Assembly: GCF_014302995.1 (NCBI RefSeq)
Contig: NZ_CP060295.1
Span: 3,029,501 to 3,093,500 of the forward strand
Reading direction: 5' to 3'
From: Variovorax sp. PAMC26660
Lineage (GTDB): Bacteria; Pseudomonadota; Gammaproteobacteria; Burkholderiales; Burkholderiaceae_C
Length of the DNA stretch: 64,000 nt
In this document: in pieces, positions 1-10,010 of the stretch
Layout of the letters: every line of letters begins with the position of its first letter
Position numbering within the stretch: position 1 is the stretch's first letter
Program-made: the position numbers and the translations under genes
The notes under the pieces: model-generated
Told to the model about the DNA's origin: nothing
Database searches by the model: none
The model's input: the letters and a program-made list of their open reading frames with translations, nothing else

Positions 1-2
1 TC

Positions 3-35
3 CTTCGCCGCGAGCTGCGAGACACGAAGAAGTAA
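3..35 (+). CDS. C-terminal tail of an upstream gene (partial)
   Basis: One frame entering from the left edge reads LRRELRDTKK and ends at a TAA at 33-35, about 50 bases before dppB. A charged C-terminus just upstream of a transporter operon is plausible, but ten residues cannot identify a family. It could also be chance reading. Confidence 0.3.
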   Translation, partial: LRRELRDTKK

Positions 36-86
36 GGGTTCGGCCCGGGTAGGGCCACGGCATCGATCTTGCATATTCGCGGGTCG

Positions 87-1091
87 ATGTTTCGATTCAT
101 TCTGACCCGTGTGAGCTTGCTGGTGCCGACCTTCATCGGCATGACACTGCTCGCCTTCTTTCTCATCCGGCTCGTGCCGGGTGATCCCATTGAAACCATG
201 GCTGGCGAGCGCGGGATCGATCCCGCACGCCATGCCGAGCTGCGCACCGCCTACGGCTTCGACAAGCCGGTGATCGTGCAGTACGGCATCTACATCGGCC
301 GCGTGCTGCATGGCGACCTGGGCAAGTCGCTGATCACGCAGGACACGGTGATGAGCGAGTTCCTCGCGCTCTTCCCGGCCACGGTCGAGCTCGCGGTCTG
401 CGCCATTCTTTTCGCGCTGCTGCTCGGGTTGCCGGCCGGCATCCTCGCGGCGGTGCGGCGCAATTCCATCTTCGATCACGGCGTCATGGCCACATCGCTG
501 ACCGGCTACTCGATGCCGATCTTCTGGTGGGGGCTGCTGCTGATCCTGTTCTTCTCGGTGCAGCTCGGATGGACGCCGGTGTCGGGGCGCATCGCGGTGC
601 AGTACTTCATCGAGCCCGAAACCGGCTTCCTGCTGATCGATTCGCTGCGCGCGGGCGACATCGATGCCTTCTGGTCGGCGCTGCATCACCTGATTCTTCC
701 GGCCATCGTGCTGGGCACCGTGCCGCTCGCCGTCATTGCGCGCATGACACGCTCGGCCATGCTCGAAGTGCTCGGCGAAGACTACATCCGCACCGCGCGC
801 GCCAAGGGTCTGTCGCGCTTTCGCGTGGTCGGGCTGCATGCGCTGCGCAATGCGCTGATCCCGGTCGTCACTGTCATCGGGCTGCAGGTGGGCGTGCTGT
901 TCACCGGCGCGATCCTCACCGAGACCATCTTCTCCTGGCCCGGTGTCGGCAAGTGGCTCATCGAGGCCATTGGCCGCCGCGACTATCCGGTGCTGCAGGG
1001 CGGCATGCTGCTGCTCGGGGCCATCGTGATGATCGTCAACCTGCTCGTCGACGTGATGTACGGCGTCATCAACCCGCGCATCCGGCGCTGA
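87..1091 (+). CDS. dppB: Dipeptide ABC transporter permease, DppB type
   Basis: Inner-membrane permease of a peptide/nickel-type ABC importer, 334 residues. The N-terminal membrane segment (about residues 9-30, ending in VPGDP) is typical of DppB/OppB proteins. The ATPase-contacting EAA loop is visible as EDYIRTARAKGLS at about 231-243, and further hydrophobic segments follow. I chose the ATG at 87, which begins MFRFILTRV as in the family; a TTG at 69 would add six atypical residues. It is first in a tight run with dppC (4-base gap), dppD, dppF and dppA. The family is certain. The actual substrate (dipeptide, glutathione or other peptide) is not shown by the sequence. Confidence 0.93.
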   Translation: MFRFILTRVSLLVPTFIGMTLLAFFLIRLVPGDPIETMAGERGIDPARHAELRTAYGFDKPVIVQYGIYIGRVLHGDLGKSLITQDTVMSEFLALFPATVELAVCAILFALLLGLPAGILAAVRRNSIFDHGVMATSLTGYSMPIFWWGLLLILFFSVQLGWTPVSGRIAVQYFIEPETGFLLIDSLRAGDIDAFWSALHHLILPAIVLGTVPLAVIARMTRSAMLEVLGEDYIRTARAKGLSRFRVVGLHALRNALIPVVTVIGLQVGVLFTGAILTETIFSWPGVGKWLIEAIGRRDYPVLQGGMLLLGAIVMIVNLLVDVMYGVINPRIRR

Positions 1092-1095
1092 ACAC

Positions 1096-1998
1096 ATGGC
1101 GACGACACACACCATTTCCCCGAGCGCAAGTCCTGCGCCTCCCGGCCCCTGGCGCGAGTTCTGGACGGCCTTCTCGGCCAACCGCGGCGCGGTCATCGGG
1201 CTCGTCATCATCGCCTTGCTGCTGCTGGTCGCGCTGTTCGCGCCGTGGATCGCGCCGCATGCGCCGAACGAAACCAACAGCGCGGTTTTCCTGCTGCCGC
1301 CGGCGTGGCAGAAGGGCGGCAGCTTCAGCTACCTGCTGGGCACCGATGCGATCGGGCGCGACATTCTTTCGCGCCTGATGTATGGCGCGCGGCTCTCGTT
1401 GTCGATCGGTGTCGCGGTGGTGGTGCTGTCGGTGATCGTGGGCGTGGTGCTCGGGCTCATCGCAGGCTTTTTCCGCGGCATGCTCGAGATCGCGATCATG
1501 CGGCTGATGGACATCGTGCTCACGCTGCCGAGCCTGCTGCTCGCCATCGTGATCGTCGCGATCCTCGGGCCGGGGCTGATCAACGCGATGCTCGCGGTGG
1601 CGATCGTGGTGCTGCCGCACTATGTGCGCATCACGCGCGCCGCCGTCATTGCCGAGGTCTCGCGCGACTACGTGACCGCCGCGCGCGTCAGCGGCGCCGG
1701 CACGCTGCGCCTGATGTTCCGCGAGGTGCTGCCCAACTGCGCCGCACCGCTGATCGTGCAGGCTTCGCTCGGCATCTCGACGGCCATCCTCGATGCGGCC
1801 GCGCTCGGCTTTCTCGGCCTCGGTGCGCAACCACCGTCGCCCGAGTGGGGAACCATGCTGGCCGATGCGCGCGAGTTCGTGCTGCGCGCGTGGTGGGTCG
1901 TCACCTTCCCGGGCCTCGCGATCCTCATGGCCGTGCTGGCCTTCAATCTGCTGGGCGACGGGCTGCGCGATGCGCTCGACCCCAAGCTCAAGCGCTGA
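1096..1998 (+). CDS. dppC: Dipeptide ABC transporter permease, DppC type
   Basis: Second permease of the importer, 300 residues. It has the DppC-type cytoplasmic N-terminus followed by a membrane segment (about 31-53), the conserved LGTDAIGRDILSR stretch at about 81-93, and an EAA loop RDYVTAARVSG at about 190-200. It begins 4 bases after the dppB stop, and dppD follows 17 bases after its end, so the genes are almost certainly cotranscribed. DppB and DppC would form the heterodimeric channel energised by the two downstream ATPases. Confidence 0.93.
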   Translation: MATTHTISPSASPAPPGPWREFWTAFSANRGAVIGLVIIALLLLVALFAPWIAPHAPNETNSAVFLLPPAWQKGGSFSYLLGTDAIGRDILSRLMYGARLSLSIGVAVVVLSVIVGVVLGLIAGFFRGMLEIAIMRLMDIVLTLPSLLLAIVIVAILGPGLINAMLAVAIVVLPHYVRITRAAVIAEVSRDYVTAARVSGAGTLRLMFREVLPNCAAPLIVQASLGISTAILDAAALGFLGLGAQPPSPEWGTMLADAREFVLRAWWVVTFPGLAILMAVLAFNLLGDGLRDALDPKLKR

Positions 1999-2015
1999 AG
2001 CAAAGGAAAGAACAG

Positions 2016-3041
2016 ATGCCTTTGCTTGAAATAAAAGACCTGCACGTCGAGTTCCCTACGCAGGGCGGCGTGCTGCACGCGGTCGATGGCGTGAGCCTCA
2101 GGCTCGACGAGGGCGAAGTGCTCGGCATCGTCGGCGAATCGGGCTCGGGCAAGAGCGTCACGATGATGGCGCTGATGGGCCTCGTCGGCTACCCCGGCCG
2201 CGTGCGCGCGGACCACATGCGCTTCGCGGGCAAGGAGCTGCTCGGCGTCTCCGACAAGGTGCGCCGCTCGCTGGTCGGCAAGGAGGTCGCGATGATCTTC
2301 CAGGAGCCGACCACCAGCCTCAACCCCTGCTTCACCATCGGCTTCCAGTTGATGGAAACGCTGCGGCTGCACCTGAAGCTCGACAGGCGCGATGCGAAGC
2401 GGCGCGCGACCCAGCTGCTCGAGCAGGTCGGCATTCCCGCTGCGTCGTCGCGCCTGGGCAGCTATCCGCATCAGCTCTCGGGCGGCATGAACCAGCGTGT
2501 GATGATCGCCATGGCCATCGCCTGCAACCCGCGCCTGCTGATCGCCGACGAGCCGACCACCGCACTCGACGTCACCATCCAGGCGCAGATCCTCGACCTC
2601 TTGCGCGACCTGCAGAAAGAGCGTGGCATGGCGCTCGTGCTCATCACGCACAACATGGGTGTGGTCAGCGAAATGGCGCAGCGCATCGCCGTGATGTACG
2701 CGGGGCAACTGATGGAGCACCAGCGCGTCGACCGCCTCTTCGCGTCGCCGCAGCATCCCTACACCGAGGCGCTGCTCGCGGCGTTGCCCGAACGCGCCGC
2801 GCCCGAGGGGCGGCTCGCCACCATCAGCGGCATGGTGCCGGGCGTGCACGACCGGCCCGCCGGTTGCCTGTTCGCGCCGCGCTGTGCCTACGTCACCGAG
2901 CGCGCCTGCCATGTGCGGCCCGCGTTGCGCGAATGGCAGGAGGCCGAGGTGCGTTGCCACTTCCCGCTCGGTGAGCCCGGGCGCCTGGCGGCCATCGAGA
3001 AAGACCCGCCACGGCAATCGGTGGCAGAGGCCTTGCCATGA
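2016..3041 (+). CDS. dppD: Dipeptide ABC transporter ATP-binding protein, DppD type
   Basis: ABC ATPase of 341 residues. Visible elements are Walker A GESGSGKS (40-47), the Q-loop in [11 protein letters not shown], the signature LSGGMNQR (155-162) and Walker [13 protein letters not shown]. The C-terminus carries the cysteine-rich oligopeptide-transporter extension (CLFAPRCAY), typical of DppD/OppD, which can bind an iron-sulfur cluster in some members. The ATG at 2016 follows the ribosome-binding stretch AAAGGAAAG and gives a normal family N-terminus; the open frame further upstream is only read-through over dppC. Its stop overlaps the dppF start. Confidence 0.94.
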   Translation: MPLLEIKDLHVEFPTQGGVLHAVDGVSLRLDEGEVLGIVGESGSGKSVTMMALMGLVGYPGRVRADHMRFAGKELLGVSDKVRRSLVGKEVAMIFQEPTTSLNPCFTIGFQLMETLRLHLKLDRRDAKRRATQLLEQVGIPAASSRLGSYPHQLSGGMNQRVMIAMAIACNPRLLIADEPTTALDVTIQAQILDLLRDLQKERGMALVLITHNMGVVSEMAQRIAVMYAGQLMEHQRVDRLFASPQHPYTEALLAALPERAAPEGRLATISGMVPGVHDRPAGCLFAPRCAYVTERACHVRPALREWQEAEVRCHFPLGEPGRLAAIEKDPPRQSVAEALP

Positions 3042-4072
3042 GCGCAGTGCCGAATGACGTCGTGGTGGAGGCGAGCAACCTCCAGCGCACTTATGAAATC
3101 CGGCGCGGGCTGTTCCGCGCGCCTTCGCAACTGCGCGCCGTGGGTGACATCTCCTTTCGCATCGAGCGCGGCCGCACGCTGGCCGTGGTCGGCGAGTCGG
3201 GTTGCGGCAAGTCGACGCTGGCGCGCATGGTGGCGCTGATCGAGAAGCCGACGGCAGGGCAGCTCACGCTGGTCGGCGCCGATGCGGTGAACCAGGCGTC
3301 GGCGCAGAAGCGCGAACTGCGCCAGGCCGTGCAACTGGTGTTCCAGAACCCCTATGGCTCGCTCAATCCGCGCAAGAAGATCTCGGCGGTGCTCGAAGAC
3401 CCGCTGGCGATCAACACCACGCTGAGCAAGCCGGAGCGTGCCGCGAAGGCGCGCGAGATGCTCGCGCGCGTGGGCCTGCGGCCCGAGTACGCCAACCGCT
3501 ATCCGCACATGTTCTCCGGCGGCCAGCGCCAGCGCATCGCAATTGCGCGTGCGCTCATGCTGTCGCCGCGCCTGCTGGTGGCCGACGAGCCGGTGTCGGC
3601 GCTCGACGTGTCGATCCAGGCGCAGGTGCTGAACCTGCTGGCCGACCTGCAGGCCGAGTTGGGCCTGGCCTACCTCTTCATCTCGCACGACCTCGGCGTG
3701 GTGCGCCACATCGCGCACGACGTGCTCGTGATGTACCTCGGCCATGCGGTGGAGCAGGGCCCCAAGTCGCGCATCTTCGCGCGGCCACTGCATCCCTACA
3801 CGCAGGCGCTGCTGGCATCGACGCCCGGGCTCAGCAGCCAGCGCATCGTGCTCAAGGGCGAGTTGCCGTCGCCACTGAATCCGCCCTCGGGCTGTGTCTT
3901 CAGCACGCGCTGTCCGCATGTTGCGCCGCGCTGCCGCGAAGAGCGCCCGTTGCCGCGCATGCTCGACGAGCGGCTGGTGGCCTGCCACTTCTCGGAACAG
4001 TTCCTCGACGGCGCGGCCCCGGTGCGCGCCGATGTCCCTTCGCCCGCCATCTCGATGGCGACGAATCCCTAG
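3038..4072 (+). CDS. dppF: Dipeptide ABC transporter ATP-binding protein, DppF type
   Basis: Second ABC ATPase, 344 residues. It has Walker A GESGCGKS (52-59), the Q-loop in LVFQNPYGSLNP, the signature FSGGQRQR and Walker B LLVADEPVSALD, with the C-terminal oligopeptide extension containing CVFSTRCPH. The start overlaps the dppD stop by four bases (ATGA), indicating translational coupling. DppD and DppF form the heterodimeric motor in characterised systems of this family. Confidence 0.94.
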   Translation: MSAVPNDVVVEASNLQRTYEIRRGLFRAPSQLRAVGDISFRIERGRTLAVVGESGCGKSTLARMVALIEKPTAGQLTLVGADAVNQASAQKRELRQAVQLVFQNPYGSLNPRKKISAVLEDPLAINTTLSKPERAAKAREMLARVGLRPEYANRYPHMFSGGQRQRIAIARALMLSPRLLVADEPVSALDVSIQAQVLNLLADLQAELGLAYLFISHDLGVVRHIAHDVLVMYLGHAVEQGPKSRIFARPLHPYTQALLASTPGLSSQRIVLKGELPSPLNPPSGCVFSTRCPHVAPRCREERPLPRMLDERLVACHFSEQFLDGAAPVRADVPSPAISMATNP

Positions 4073-4108
4073 CAACCTGCTTTTTCAACCGTGTCCCAAG
4101 GAGTCCCC

Positions 4109-5740
4109 ATGAAGACCCAGCCCACCGTTTCGCGCCGCTCACGAAAGCTGGCGCTTCTGGCACCGACAGCGCTTGCGGCCCTTACCCTGGCCTGTGGCGT
4201 CGTGTCTGCCAAGACGCTGGTGTATTGCGCAGAAGGCAGCCCGGAGAATTTCTATCCGGGCATGAACACCACCGGCACTTCGTTCGACGTGACCACGCAG
4301 GTCTACAACACCATCGTCGAGTTCGAGCGCGGCGGCACCAAGGTCGTGCCGGGCCTGGCCGAAAAATGGGACATCTCGCCCGACGGCACGGTCTACACCT
4401 TCCACCTGCGCAAGGGCGTGAAGTGGCACACCACCAGCAAGAGCTTCAAGCCCACGCGCGACTTCAACGCCGACGACTTCATCTTCATGATCGACCGGCA
4501 GTGGAAGGAGAGCGACCCCTTCTTCAAGGTCACGAGCCAGAACCACTCGTACTTCAACGACATGGGCATGCCCAAGCTGCTGAAGTCGGTGGACCGCATC
4601 GATGACTACACCGTCAAGATCACGCTGAACCAGGCCGAGGCGCCGTTCCTTGCGAACCTGGCCATGCAATACGCAGGCATCCAGTCGAAGGAATACGCCA
4701 TTGCCATGCTCAAGGCCGGCACGCCCGAGAAGGTCGACCAGGACCCGATCGGCACCGGCCCCTTCTATCTTGTGCAGTACCAGAAGGACGCGATCATCCG
4801 CTTCAAGGCCTTCCCGCAGTACTGGGGCGGCAAGGCCAAGATCGACGACCTCGTGTTCGCGATCACGCCCGATGCCTCGGTGCGCTGGGCCAAGCTGCAA
4901 AAGGGCGAGTGCCATGTGATGCCCTACCCGAACCCGGCCGACCTCGACGCGATCCGCAAGGACCCGAACGTGCAGGTGCTGGAGCAGCCCGGCCTGAACG
5001 TGGGCTACCTGTCGTTCAACACCACGAAGAAGCCGTTCGACGACGTGCGCGTGCGCAAGGCCGTCAGCATGGCGATCAACAAGAAGGCCATCATCGACGG
5101 CGTGTACCTGACGACCGGCGTGGCCGCGAAGAACCCGATCCCGCCGAGCATGTGGTCCTACAACGACGCGGTGAAGGACGACCCGTACGACCCCGAGGCC
5201 GCCAAGAAGCTGCTGGCGCAGGCCGGCTTCCCCGACGGTTTCACGACCGACCTGTGGGCCATGCCTGTGCAGCGTCCGTACAACCCGAACGCCAAGCGCA
5301 TCGCCGAGCTGATGCAGGCCGACCTGGCCAAGATCAACGTGAAGGCCGAGATCAAGAGCTTCGAGTGGGGCGAGTACCGCAAGCGCCTGCAGGCCGGCGA
5401 GCACCAGATGGGCATGATGGGCTGGACCGGCGACAACGGCGACCCGGACAACTTCCTCTACACGCTGCTGGGCTGCGCTTCGGCCAAGTCGGCCAGCGGC
5501 AGCAACGTGTCGAAGTTCTGCTACCAGCCGTATGAAGACCTCGTGGTGAAGGCCAAGAGCACGACCAAGCAAGCCGACCGCGATGCGCTCTACAAGAAGG
5601 CGCAAGTCATTTTCAAGGAGCAGGCGCCGTGGTTCACCATCGCTCACGCAGTGCAGTTGAAGCCGGTGCGCAAGGAAGTGATCGACTTCAAGCTGAGCCC
5701 CTTCGGCCGTCACACCTTCTACGGCGTGGACATGAAGTGA
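4109..5740 (+). CDS. dppA: Periplasmic dipeptide-binding protein, DppA type
   Basis: Extracellular solute-binding protein family 5, 543 residues. A basic N-terminus and hydrophobic core end at VVSA, giving a predicted signal-peptide cleavage near residue 34. The mature protein starts KTLVYCAEGSPENF, as in DppA. The ATG at 4109 has an AAGGAG ribosome-binding site at 4098-4103; an upstream GTG at 4091 would place the Shine-Dalgarno inside the gene. It is the last gene of the transporter operon, whereas in E. coli the dppA gene comes first. It supplies substrate to the DppBC channel. Binding specificity among peptides is not determined by the visible sequence. Confidence 0.93.
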   Translation: MKTQPTVSRRSRKLALLAPTALAALTLACGVVSAKTLVYCAEGSPENFYPGMNTTGTSFDVTTQVYNTIVEFERGGTKVVPGLAEKWDISPDGTVYTFHLRKGVKWHTTSKSFKPTRDFNADDFIFMIDRQWKESDPFFKVTSQNHSYFNDMGMPKLLKSVDRIDDYTVKITLNQAEAPFLANLAMQYAGIQSKEYAIAMLKAGTPEKVDQDPIGTGPFYLVQYQKDAIIRFKAFPQYWGGKAKIDDLVFAITPDASVRWAKLQKGECHVMPYPNPADLDAIRKDPNVQVLEQPGLNVGYLSFNTTKKPFDDVRVRKAVSMAINKKAIIDGVYLTTGVAAKNPIPPSMWSYNDAVKDDPYDPEAAKKLLAQAGFPDGFTTDLWAMPVQRPYNPNAKRIAELMQADLAKINVKAEIKSFEWGEYRKRLQAGEHQMGMMGWTGDNGDPDNFLYTLLGCASAKSASGSNVSKFCYQPYEDLVVKAKSTTKQADRDALYKKAQVIFKEQAPWFTIAHAVQLKPVRKEVIDFKLSPFGRHTFYGVDMK

Positions 5741-5753
5741 TGGACGTGGCCGC

Positions 5754-6536
5754 ATGAGTGGTGTCGCACCCGTCGCCATCGTGGCGGCCATGCACGAGGA
5801 ACTGAGAGCGTTGCTCGCGCAGATGCCTGACGAGCAGCGTGTTCGTGTGGCCGGGCGCGACTTCTGGGTGGGCCATCTGCAGGGCCAGCCCGTGGTCGCG
5901 GTGCTGTCGCGCATCGGCAAGGTCGCTGCGGCGGTGACGGCCACGGTGCTGCTGGAGCGCTTCGGCGTGCGCGCGATCGTGTTCACCGGCGTGGCGGGTG
6001 GCCTGGCACCCGGTGTGAACGTCGGCGACGTGGTCGTTGCAACCGAGCTGCTGCAGCACGACATGGACGCCTCGCCGCTTTTCCCCAAACACGAGGTGCC
6101 GCTGATGGGCATGGCGCGCTTTGTGGCCGACGCGGCCATCGGCAACGCGCTGTCGGCCGTGGCGGCCGATGTGCTGCGCGACCCGGTGGCCTTGATCGGC
6201 CAGCAAGCCGTCGACGAGTTCAGCCTTCGGCAGCCCAGGGTGCACCGTGGCCTGCTGGTGAGTGGCGACCGTTTCGTATCGACCACGGCAGAGAGCGCAG
6301 CCTTGCAGCGCGATCTGCCCGATGCGCTCGCGGTCGAGATGGAAGGCGCGGCAATGGCACAGGTGTGCCACGACTACGGCGTGCCGTTCGCCGCGATGCG
6401 CACGATTTCAGACCGTGCCGACGATGCCGCGCACGGCGACTTCGCGCGCTTCGTGGTGGAGGTGGCGAGCCGCTACAGCCTCGCGCTGGTCGGCGCGTGG
6501 CTCGCCACGCTGCCTGCCGAGACCCCGGCTACTTGA
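5754..6536 (+). CDS. mtnN: 5'-methylthioadenosine/S-adenosylhomocysteine nucleosidase
   Basis: A PNP/UDP-phosphorylase-fold protein of 260 residues. Family landmarks are AAMHEEL with the N-terminal catalytic Glu (E15 or E16), the FTGVAGGL nucleotide loop (about 77-84), VEMEGAA with the ribose-binding Glu (E197) and the catalytic Asp in TISD (D220). Enzymes of this family cleave adenine from methylthioadenosine and S-adenosylhomocysteine, recycling by-products of methylation. It starts 13 bases after dppA and is probably cotranscribed with the transporter. Its 3' end overlaps the 3' end of convergent corA by eight bases. An adenosylhopane- or futalosine-type nucleosidase is less likely. Confidence 0.85.
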   Translation: MSGVAPVAIVAAMHEELRALLAQMPDEQRVRVAGRDFWVGHLQGQPVVAVLSRIGKVAAAVTATVLLERFGVRAIVFTGVAGGLAPGVNVGDVVVATELLQHDMDASPLFPKHEVPLMGMARFVADAAIGNALSAVAADVLRDPVALIGQQAVDEFSLRQPRVHRGLLVSGDRFVSTTAESAALQRDLPDALAVEMEGAAMAQVCHDYGVPFAAMRTISDRADDAAHGDFARFVVEVASRYSLALVGAWLATLPAETPAT

Positions 6537-7515
6537 GCCAGCCGCGCCGGCGGAAGTACCACATCGGCCCCAGCGCGCTCGCCGCCATCAGCACGAGGGC
6601 GTATGGATAGCCCATGGACCAGTCCAGCTCGGGCATGAACTTGAAGTTCATGCCGTAGATGCTCGCGATCAGCGTGGGCGGCAGCAGCGCCACGCTGGCC
6701 ACCGAGAAGATCTTGATGGTCTTGTTCTGGTTGATGTTGATGAAACCGACGGTCGCATCCATCAGGAAGTTGATCTTGTCGAACAGGAAGGCCGTGTGGT
6801 TGTCCAGCGACTCGATGTCGCGCAGGATCTGCCGCGCTTCTTCGAACTGCTCGGCATTGAGCATCTTGCTGCGCATCATGAAGCTGACCGCGCGGCGCGT
6901 GTCCATCACGTTGCGGCGGATGCGGCCGTTCAAGTCTTCCTGCCGCGCGATGAGGCCGAGCACCTCGCCGGCCAGCTCGTCGGTGACGTTGCCCGAGAGC
7001 ACTTTCTTGCCGGCCACTTCGAGTTCGTCGTAGATGTTCTCCAGCGTGTCGGCCGAGTATTCGGCGTCCGCGTCGAACAGCTTGAGCATCACTTCCTTGG
7101 CGTCTTCGATCAGCCCCGGTGCACGGCGTGCGCGCATGCGCAGCAGACGGAACACGGGCACGTCTTCGTCATGGATCGAGAACAGCACGCCGCGGCTGCG
7201 CAGGTCGGTGTTGTGCTGGTTGAGGATGAAGGCGACGCGCACGGTGCGCGGGTCTTCGTCGTCGTCGATCAGGAAGTCGGAGCGGATGTGCAGCTCGCCG
7301 TTGTCTTCCTCGTAGAAGCGGGCGGACTCCTCGATGTCCTCGTCCATCGCATCTTCGGGAATCGAGAGGCCGTAGTACTGCTTGATCCAGCGCTTTTCTT
7401 CGAGCGTGGGCGATTCGAGGTCGACCCAGATCGGCTGGAACTTGGAGAGCTCTTCGAGCGCCTCGATCTCTTCCTGGACGAGGCGGCCGTTGGCGAGCGT
7501 AAAGATATTGAGCAT
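6529..7515 (-). CDS. corA: Magnesium/cobalt transporter CorA
   Basis: CorA-type divalent cation channel, 328 residues, which fits the usual length. A long acidic, helical cytoplasmic domain precedes two C-terminal membrane segments. The selectivity motif YGMNF is present (GMN at 288-290), followed by the MPELDW loop and a basic C-terminus (RRRGWLK). In characterised homologues it forms a pentamer importing Mg2+. It is transcribed toward the nucleosidase gene and overlaps its end. The upstream region holds a 13-base inverted repeat (7560-7617) that would fall in the leader. Confidence 0.95.
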   Translation of the reverse strand: MLNIFTLANGRLVQEEIEALEELSKFQPIWVDLESPTLEEKRWIKQYYGLSIPEDAMDEDIEESARFYEEDNGELHIRSDFLIDDDEDPRTVRVAFILNQHNTDLRSRGVLFSIHDEDVPVFRLLRMRARRAPGLIEDAKEVMLKLFDADAEYSADTLENIYDELEVAGKKVLSGNVTDELAGEVLGLIARQEDLNGRIRRNVMDTRRAVSFMMRSKMLNAEQFEEARQILRDIESLDNHTAFLFDKINFLMDATVGFININQNKTIKIFSVASVALLPPTLIASIYGMNFKFMPELDWSMGYPYALVLMAASALGPMWYFRRRGWLK

Positions 7516-7559
7516 GGGCTCACTCCCGGGGATGACTGAACGATGGGCGAGGGAGGGGC

Positions 7560-7617
7560 GCTTTCAATTCCCGGGCCCGACGTGAGCGATCAGGCCGTCC
7601 GAAAGGGAGTTGAAAGC
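7560..7617. repeat. Inverted repeat in the corA/helicase divergent region
   Basis: Arms GCTTTCAATTCCC (7560-7572) and GGGAGTTGAAAGC (7605-7617) are complementary at 12 of 13 positions and enclose 32 bases. It lies 45 bases upstream of the corA start, where a corA leader transcript would fold. No T-run follows on either strand, so it does not look like a simple intrinsic terminator. A regulatory leader or an operator is possible; nothing else was seen in the 221-base gap. Confidence 0.5.
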
Positions 7618-7736
7618 TGCCGAGACGGGGCGGTTTCCATGGGGACAGTCTCCAGTTGCAGCGAGGCGCGATTATGTCACTGGCCATTGGATGGCATCGA
7701 GGGTGGACTGGACAGGCATACAGTAAAGTCGCGCCC

Positions 7737-9854
7737 ATGCAGACTGCTGCGCTCCCCGTTTTTTCCACCACCGCGACGACCCAGTCCGAGCGTCTTGCCG
7801 CGGCGCTGGCAACGCTCAATGAAGCGCAGCGCGCGGCGGTCGAGCATGGGGTGGGCGCGGCCGTGGGTGGCGACCATCGCCCGCTGCTCGTGATTGCCGG
7901 CGCGGGCTCCGGCAAGACCAGCACGCTGGCGCATCGGGTGGCGCATCTGATCGCGGGTGGCGTCGATCCGCAACGACTGCTGCTGCTGACTTTCTCGCGC
8001 CGTGCCGCGCAGGAAATGGGGCGCCGTGCGGGCCAGGTGCTGGGGCGGGTGCTCGGCCTGCAATCGGCGGTGCCGCCTGCGCTGCAATGGGCTGGCACCT
8101 TTCACGGCATCGGCGCGCGGCTGCTGCGCGAGTACGCACCGCAGATCGGCCTGGACGAGAACTTCACCATCCACGACCGGGGCGATGCCGAAGACCTGAT
8201 GGGGCTGGTGCGGCACGAGCTGGGCCTGTCGTCCACCGTCAATCGTTTCCCGCGCAAGGGCACCTGCCTGTCGATCTACTCGCGCTGCGTCAACACCCGC
8301 GCGCCGCTGGCCGAGGTGCTCAAGGAATCCTTTCCCTGGTGCGACGAATGGGAGGCCGAACTCAAGAAACTGTTCGGTGGCTACGTGGAGGCCAAGCAGC
8401 AGCAGAACGTGCTCGACTACGACGACCTGCTGCTCTACTGGGCCGAGATGGTCGCCGAGCCCACGCTGGCCGCGCAGATCGGCGCGCGCTTCGACCATGT
8501 GCTGGTCGACGAATACCAGGACACCAACCTGCTGCAGGCCTCGATCCTGCTGGCGCTCAAGCCCGATGGCCGTGGCGTGACGGTGGTGGGCGACGACGCG
8601 CAGTCGATCTATTCGTTTCGCGGCGCGACGGTGCGCAACATCCTCGACTTTCCCTCGCAGTTCACGCAGGCGGCGCGCTTGGTCACGCTGGAGCGCAACT
8701 ACCGTTCGACGCAGCCGATCCTCGATGTGTCGAACCGTGTGATCGCGCATGCGGCCGAGCGGCACGCCAAGACGCTCTGGACCGACAAGCCCTCGGCCGG
8801 CAAGCCGCTGCTGGTGCTCGTGCCCGACGATGCGGGGCAGGCGCGCTGGGTGGCCGACAAGGTGCTCGCGCATCGCGAGGGCGGGCTGGCGCTGAAGTCG
8901 CAGGCGGTGCTGTTCCGCACCTCGGCGCACAGCGCGGGGCTCGAACTCGAACTGGCGCGGCGCAACATCCCCTTCATGAAATATGGCGGCCTCAAGTTCC
9001 TGGAGGCCTCGCATGTGAAAGACCTGCTCGCGGTGCTGCGCTTTGCCCAGAACCCGCGCGGGCGCATGGCGGGCTTTCGCGTGACGCAGTTGATTCCGGG
9101 CATCGGGCCTGTCACCGGCACGCGGCTGCTCGATGCGATGGACCAGGCGGCCGATCCTGTCGCAGCGGTGCGCGATTTCGTGCCGCCGTCTGCAGCACGC
9201 GCGCAATGGGCTGACTTCGTAAAAGCCTATGCCGCGCTGCGTGCGCCTTCACTGACATGGCCGGCCGATGTGGAACTGGCGATGGACTGGTATCAGCCGC
9301 ATCTGGAGCGGCTGTACGAGGACACCTCCGGCGTGCGCCGTGCCGACGTCGAGCAGCTTGCACGGCTTGCCGCCGGCTATGGTTCGCGCGAGAGCTTCCT
9401 CACCGAACTCACGCTCGATCCGCCCGAAGCCACCAGCGATCGCCCCGGGCCGCCGCTGCTCGACGAGGACTTCCTGATCCTCTCGACCATCCATTCGGCC
9501 AAGGGGCAGGAATGGAGTTCGGTGCATGTGCTCAACGTGGTCGACGGCTGCATGCCGGCCGACGTGGCGCAGGGCGCGCACGAACTCGAAGAAGAGCGCC
9601 GGCTGCTCTACGTGGCGATGACGCGGGCGCGTGACCATCTGCACCTGCTGGTGCCGCAGCGCTTCTACATCCCGCAGCAGGCGGCGCGCGGTGACCGGCA
9701 TCTGTACGCGAACCGCACGCGCTTCATTCCCGACGCCGATCTCGCGGGCTTCGAGCAGCAGGCCTGGCCGCCTGCGCCGGTGTTGCCTCCCGCGGTGCCG
9801 CCGCCGGCCGCCGTGATCGACCTGCGCAACCGCATGCGCGCCGCTTGGCGCTGA
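7737..9854 (+). CDS. ATP-dependent DNA helicase, UvrD/Rep (SF1A) family
   Basis: Superfamily 1A helicase of 705 residues. All motifs are recognisable: Q-motif region LNEAQRAAV, Walker A GAGSGKT (about 55-61), VDEYQDTN (motif II), [13 protein letters not shown] (III), LERNYRS (IV), [10 protein letters not shown] (V) and [13 protein letters not shown] (VI). Such 3'-5' helicases act in repair or replication restart. The ATG at 7737 begins MQTAALPVF just before conserved sequence; upstream in-frame ATGs would add atypical residues. The domain order is standard and the gene appears monocistronic. Whether it is the cell's main uvrD or an accessory paralogue cannot be told here. Confidence 0.88.
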   Translation: MQTAALPVFSTTATTQSERLAAALATLNEAQRAAVEHGVGAAVGGDHRPLLVIAGAGSGKTSTLAHRVAHLIAGGVDPQRLLLLTFSRRAAQEMGRRAGQVLGRVLGLQSAVPPALQWAGTFHGIGARLLREYAPQIGLDENFTIHDRGDAEDLMGLVRHELGLSSTVNRFPRKGTCLSIYSRCVNTRAPLAEVLKESFPWCDEWEAELKKLFGGYVEAKQQQNVLDYDDLLLYWAEMVAEPTLAAQIGARFDHVLVDEYQDTNLLQASILLALKPDGRGVTVVGDDAQSIYSFRGATVRNILDFPSQFTQAARLVTLERNYRSTQPILDVSNRVIAHAAERHAKTLWTDKPSAGKPLLVLVPDDAGQARWVADKVLAHREGGLALKSQAVLFRTSAHSAGLELELARRNIPFMKYGGLKFLEASHVKDLLAVLRFAQNPRGRMAGFRVTQLIPGIGPVTGTRLLDAMDQAADPVAAVRDFVPPSAARAQWADFVKAYAALRAPSLTWPADVELAMDWYQPHLERLYEDTSGVRRADVEQLARLAAGYGSRESFLTELTLDPPEATSDRPGPPLLDEDFLILSTIHSAKGQEWSSVHVLNVVDGCMPADVAQGAHELEEERRLLYVAMTRARDHLHLLVPQRFYIPQQAARGDRHLYANRTRFIPDADLAGFEQQAWPPAPVLPPAVPPPAAVIDLRNRMRAAWR

Positions 9855-9914
9855 GCGAGCCGGCCCTTCGGGCTGCATGGTCACCGCCGCACGCCAGCGC
9901 AAACACTTGCTTTC

Positions 9915-9983
9915 AAAGCGCCGCAGCGGCTGCCCTGCTGGCGTTGTCCGCTATGGATTGAATAGCGGATCATGCGGCGCTTT
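9915..9983. repeat. Composite 69-base palindrome downstream of the helicase gene
   Basis: An outer perfect 11-base inverted repeat (AAAGCGCCGCA at 9915-9925, TGCGGCGCTTT at 9973-9983) encloses a separate perfect 8-base hairpin (TCCGCTAT at 9947-9954, ATAGCGGA at 9962-9969). It sits in the 316-base gap between the helicase gene and hpf. No T-run follows, so it is better described as a palindromic repeat than as a terminator. Confidence 0.6.
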
Positions 9984-10010
9984 GCGCGCCCCGCACCCCC
10001 GGGCAACTCG

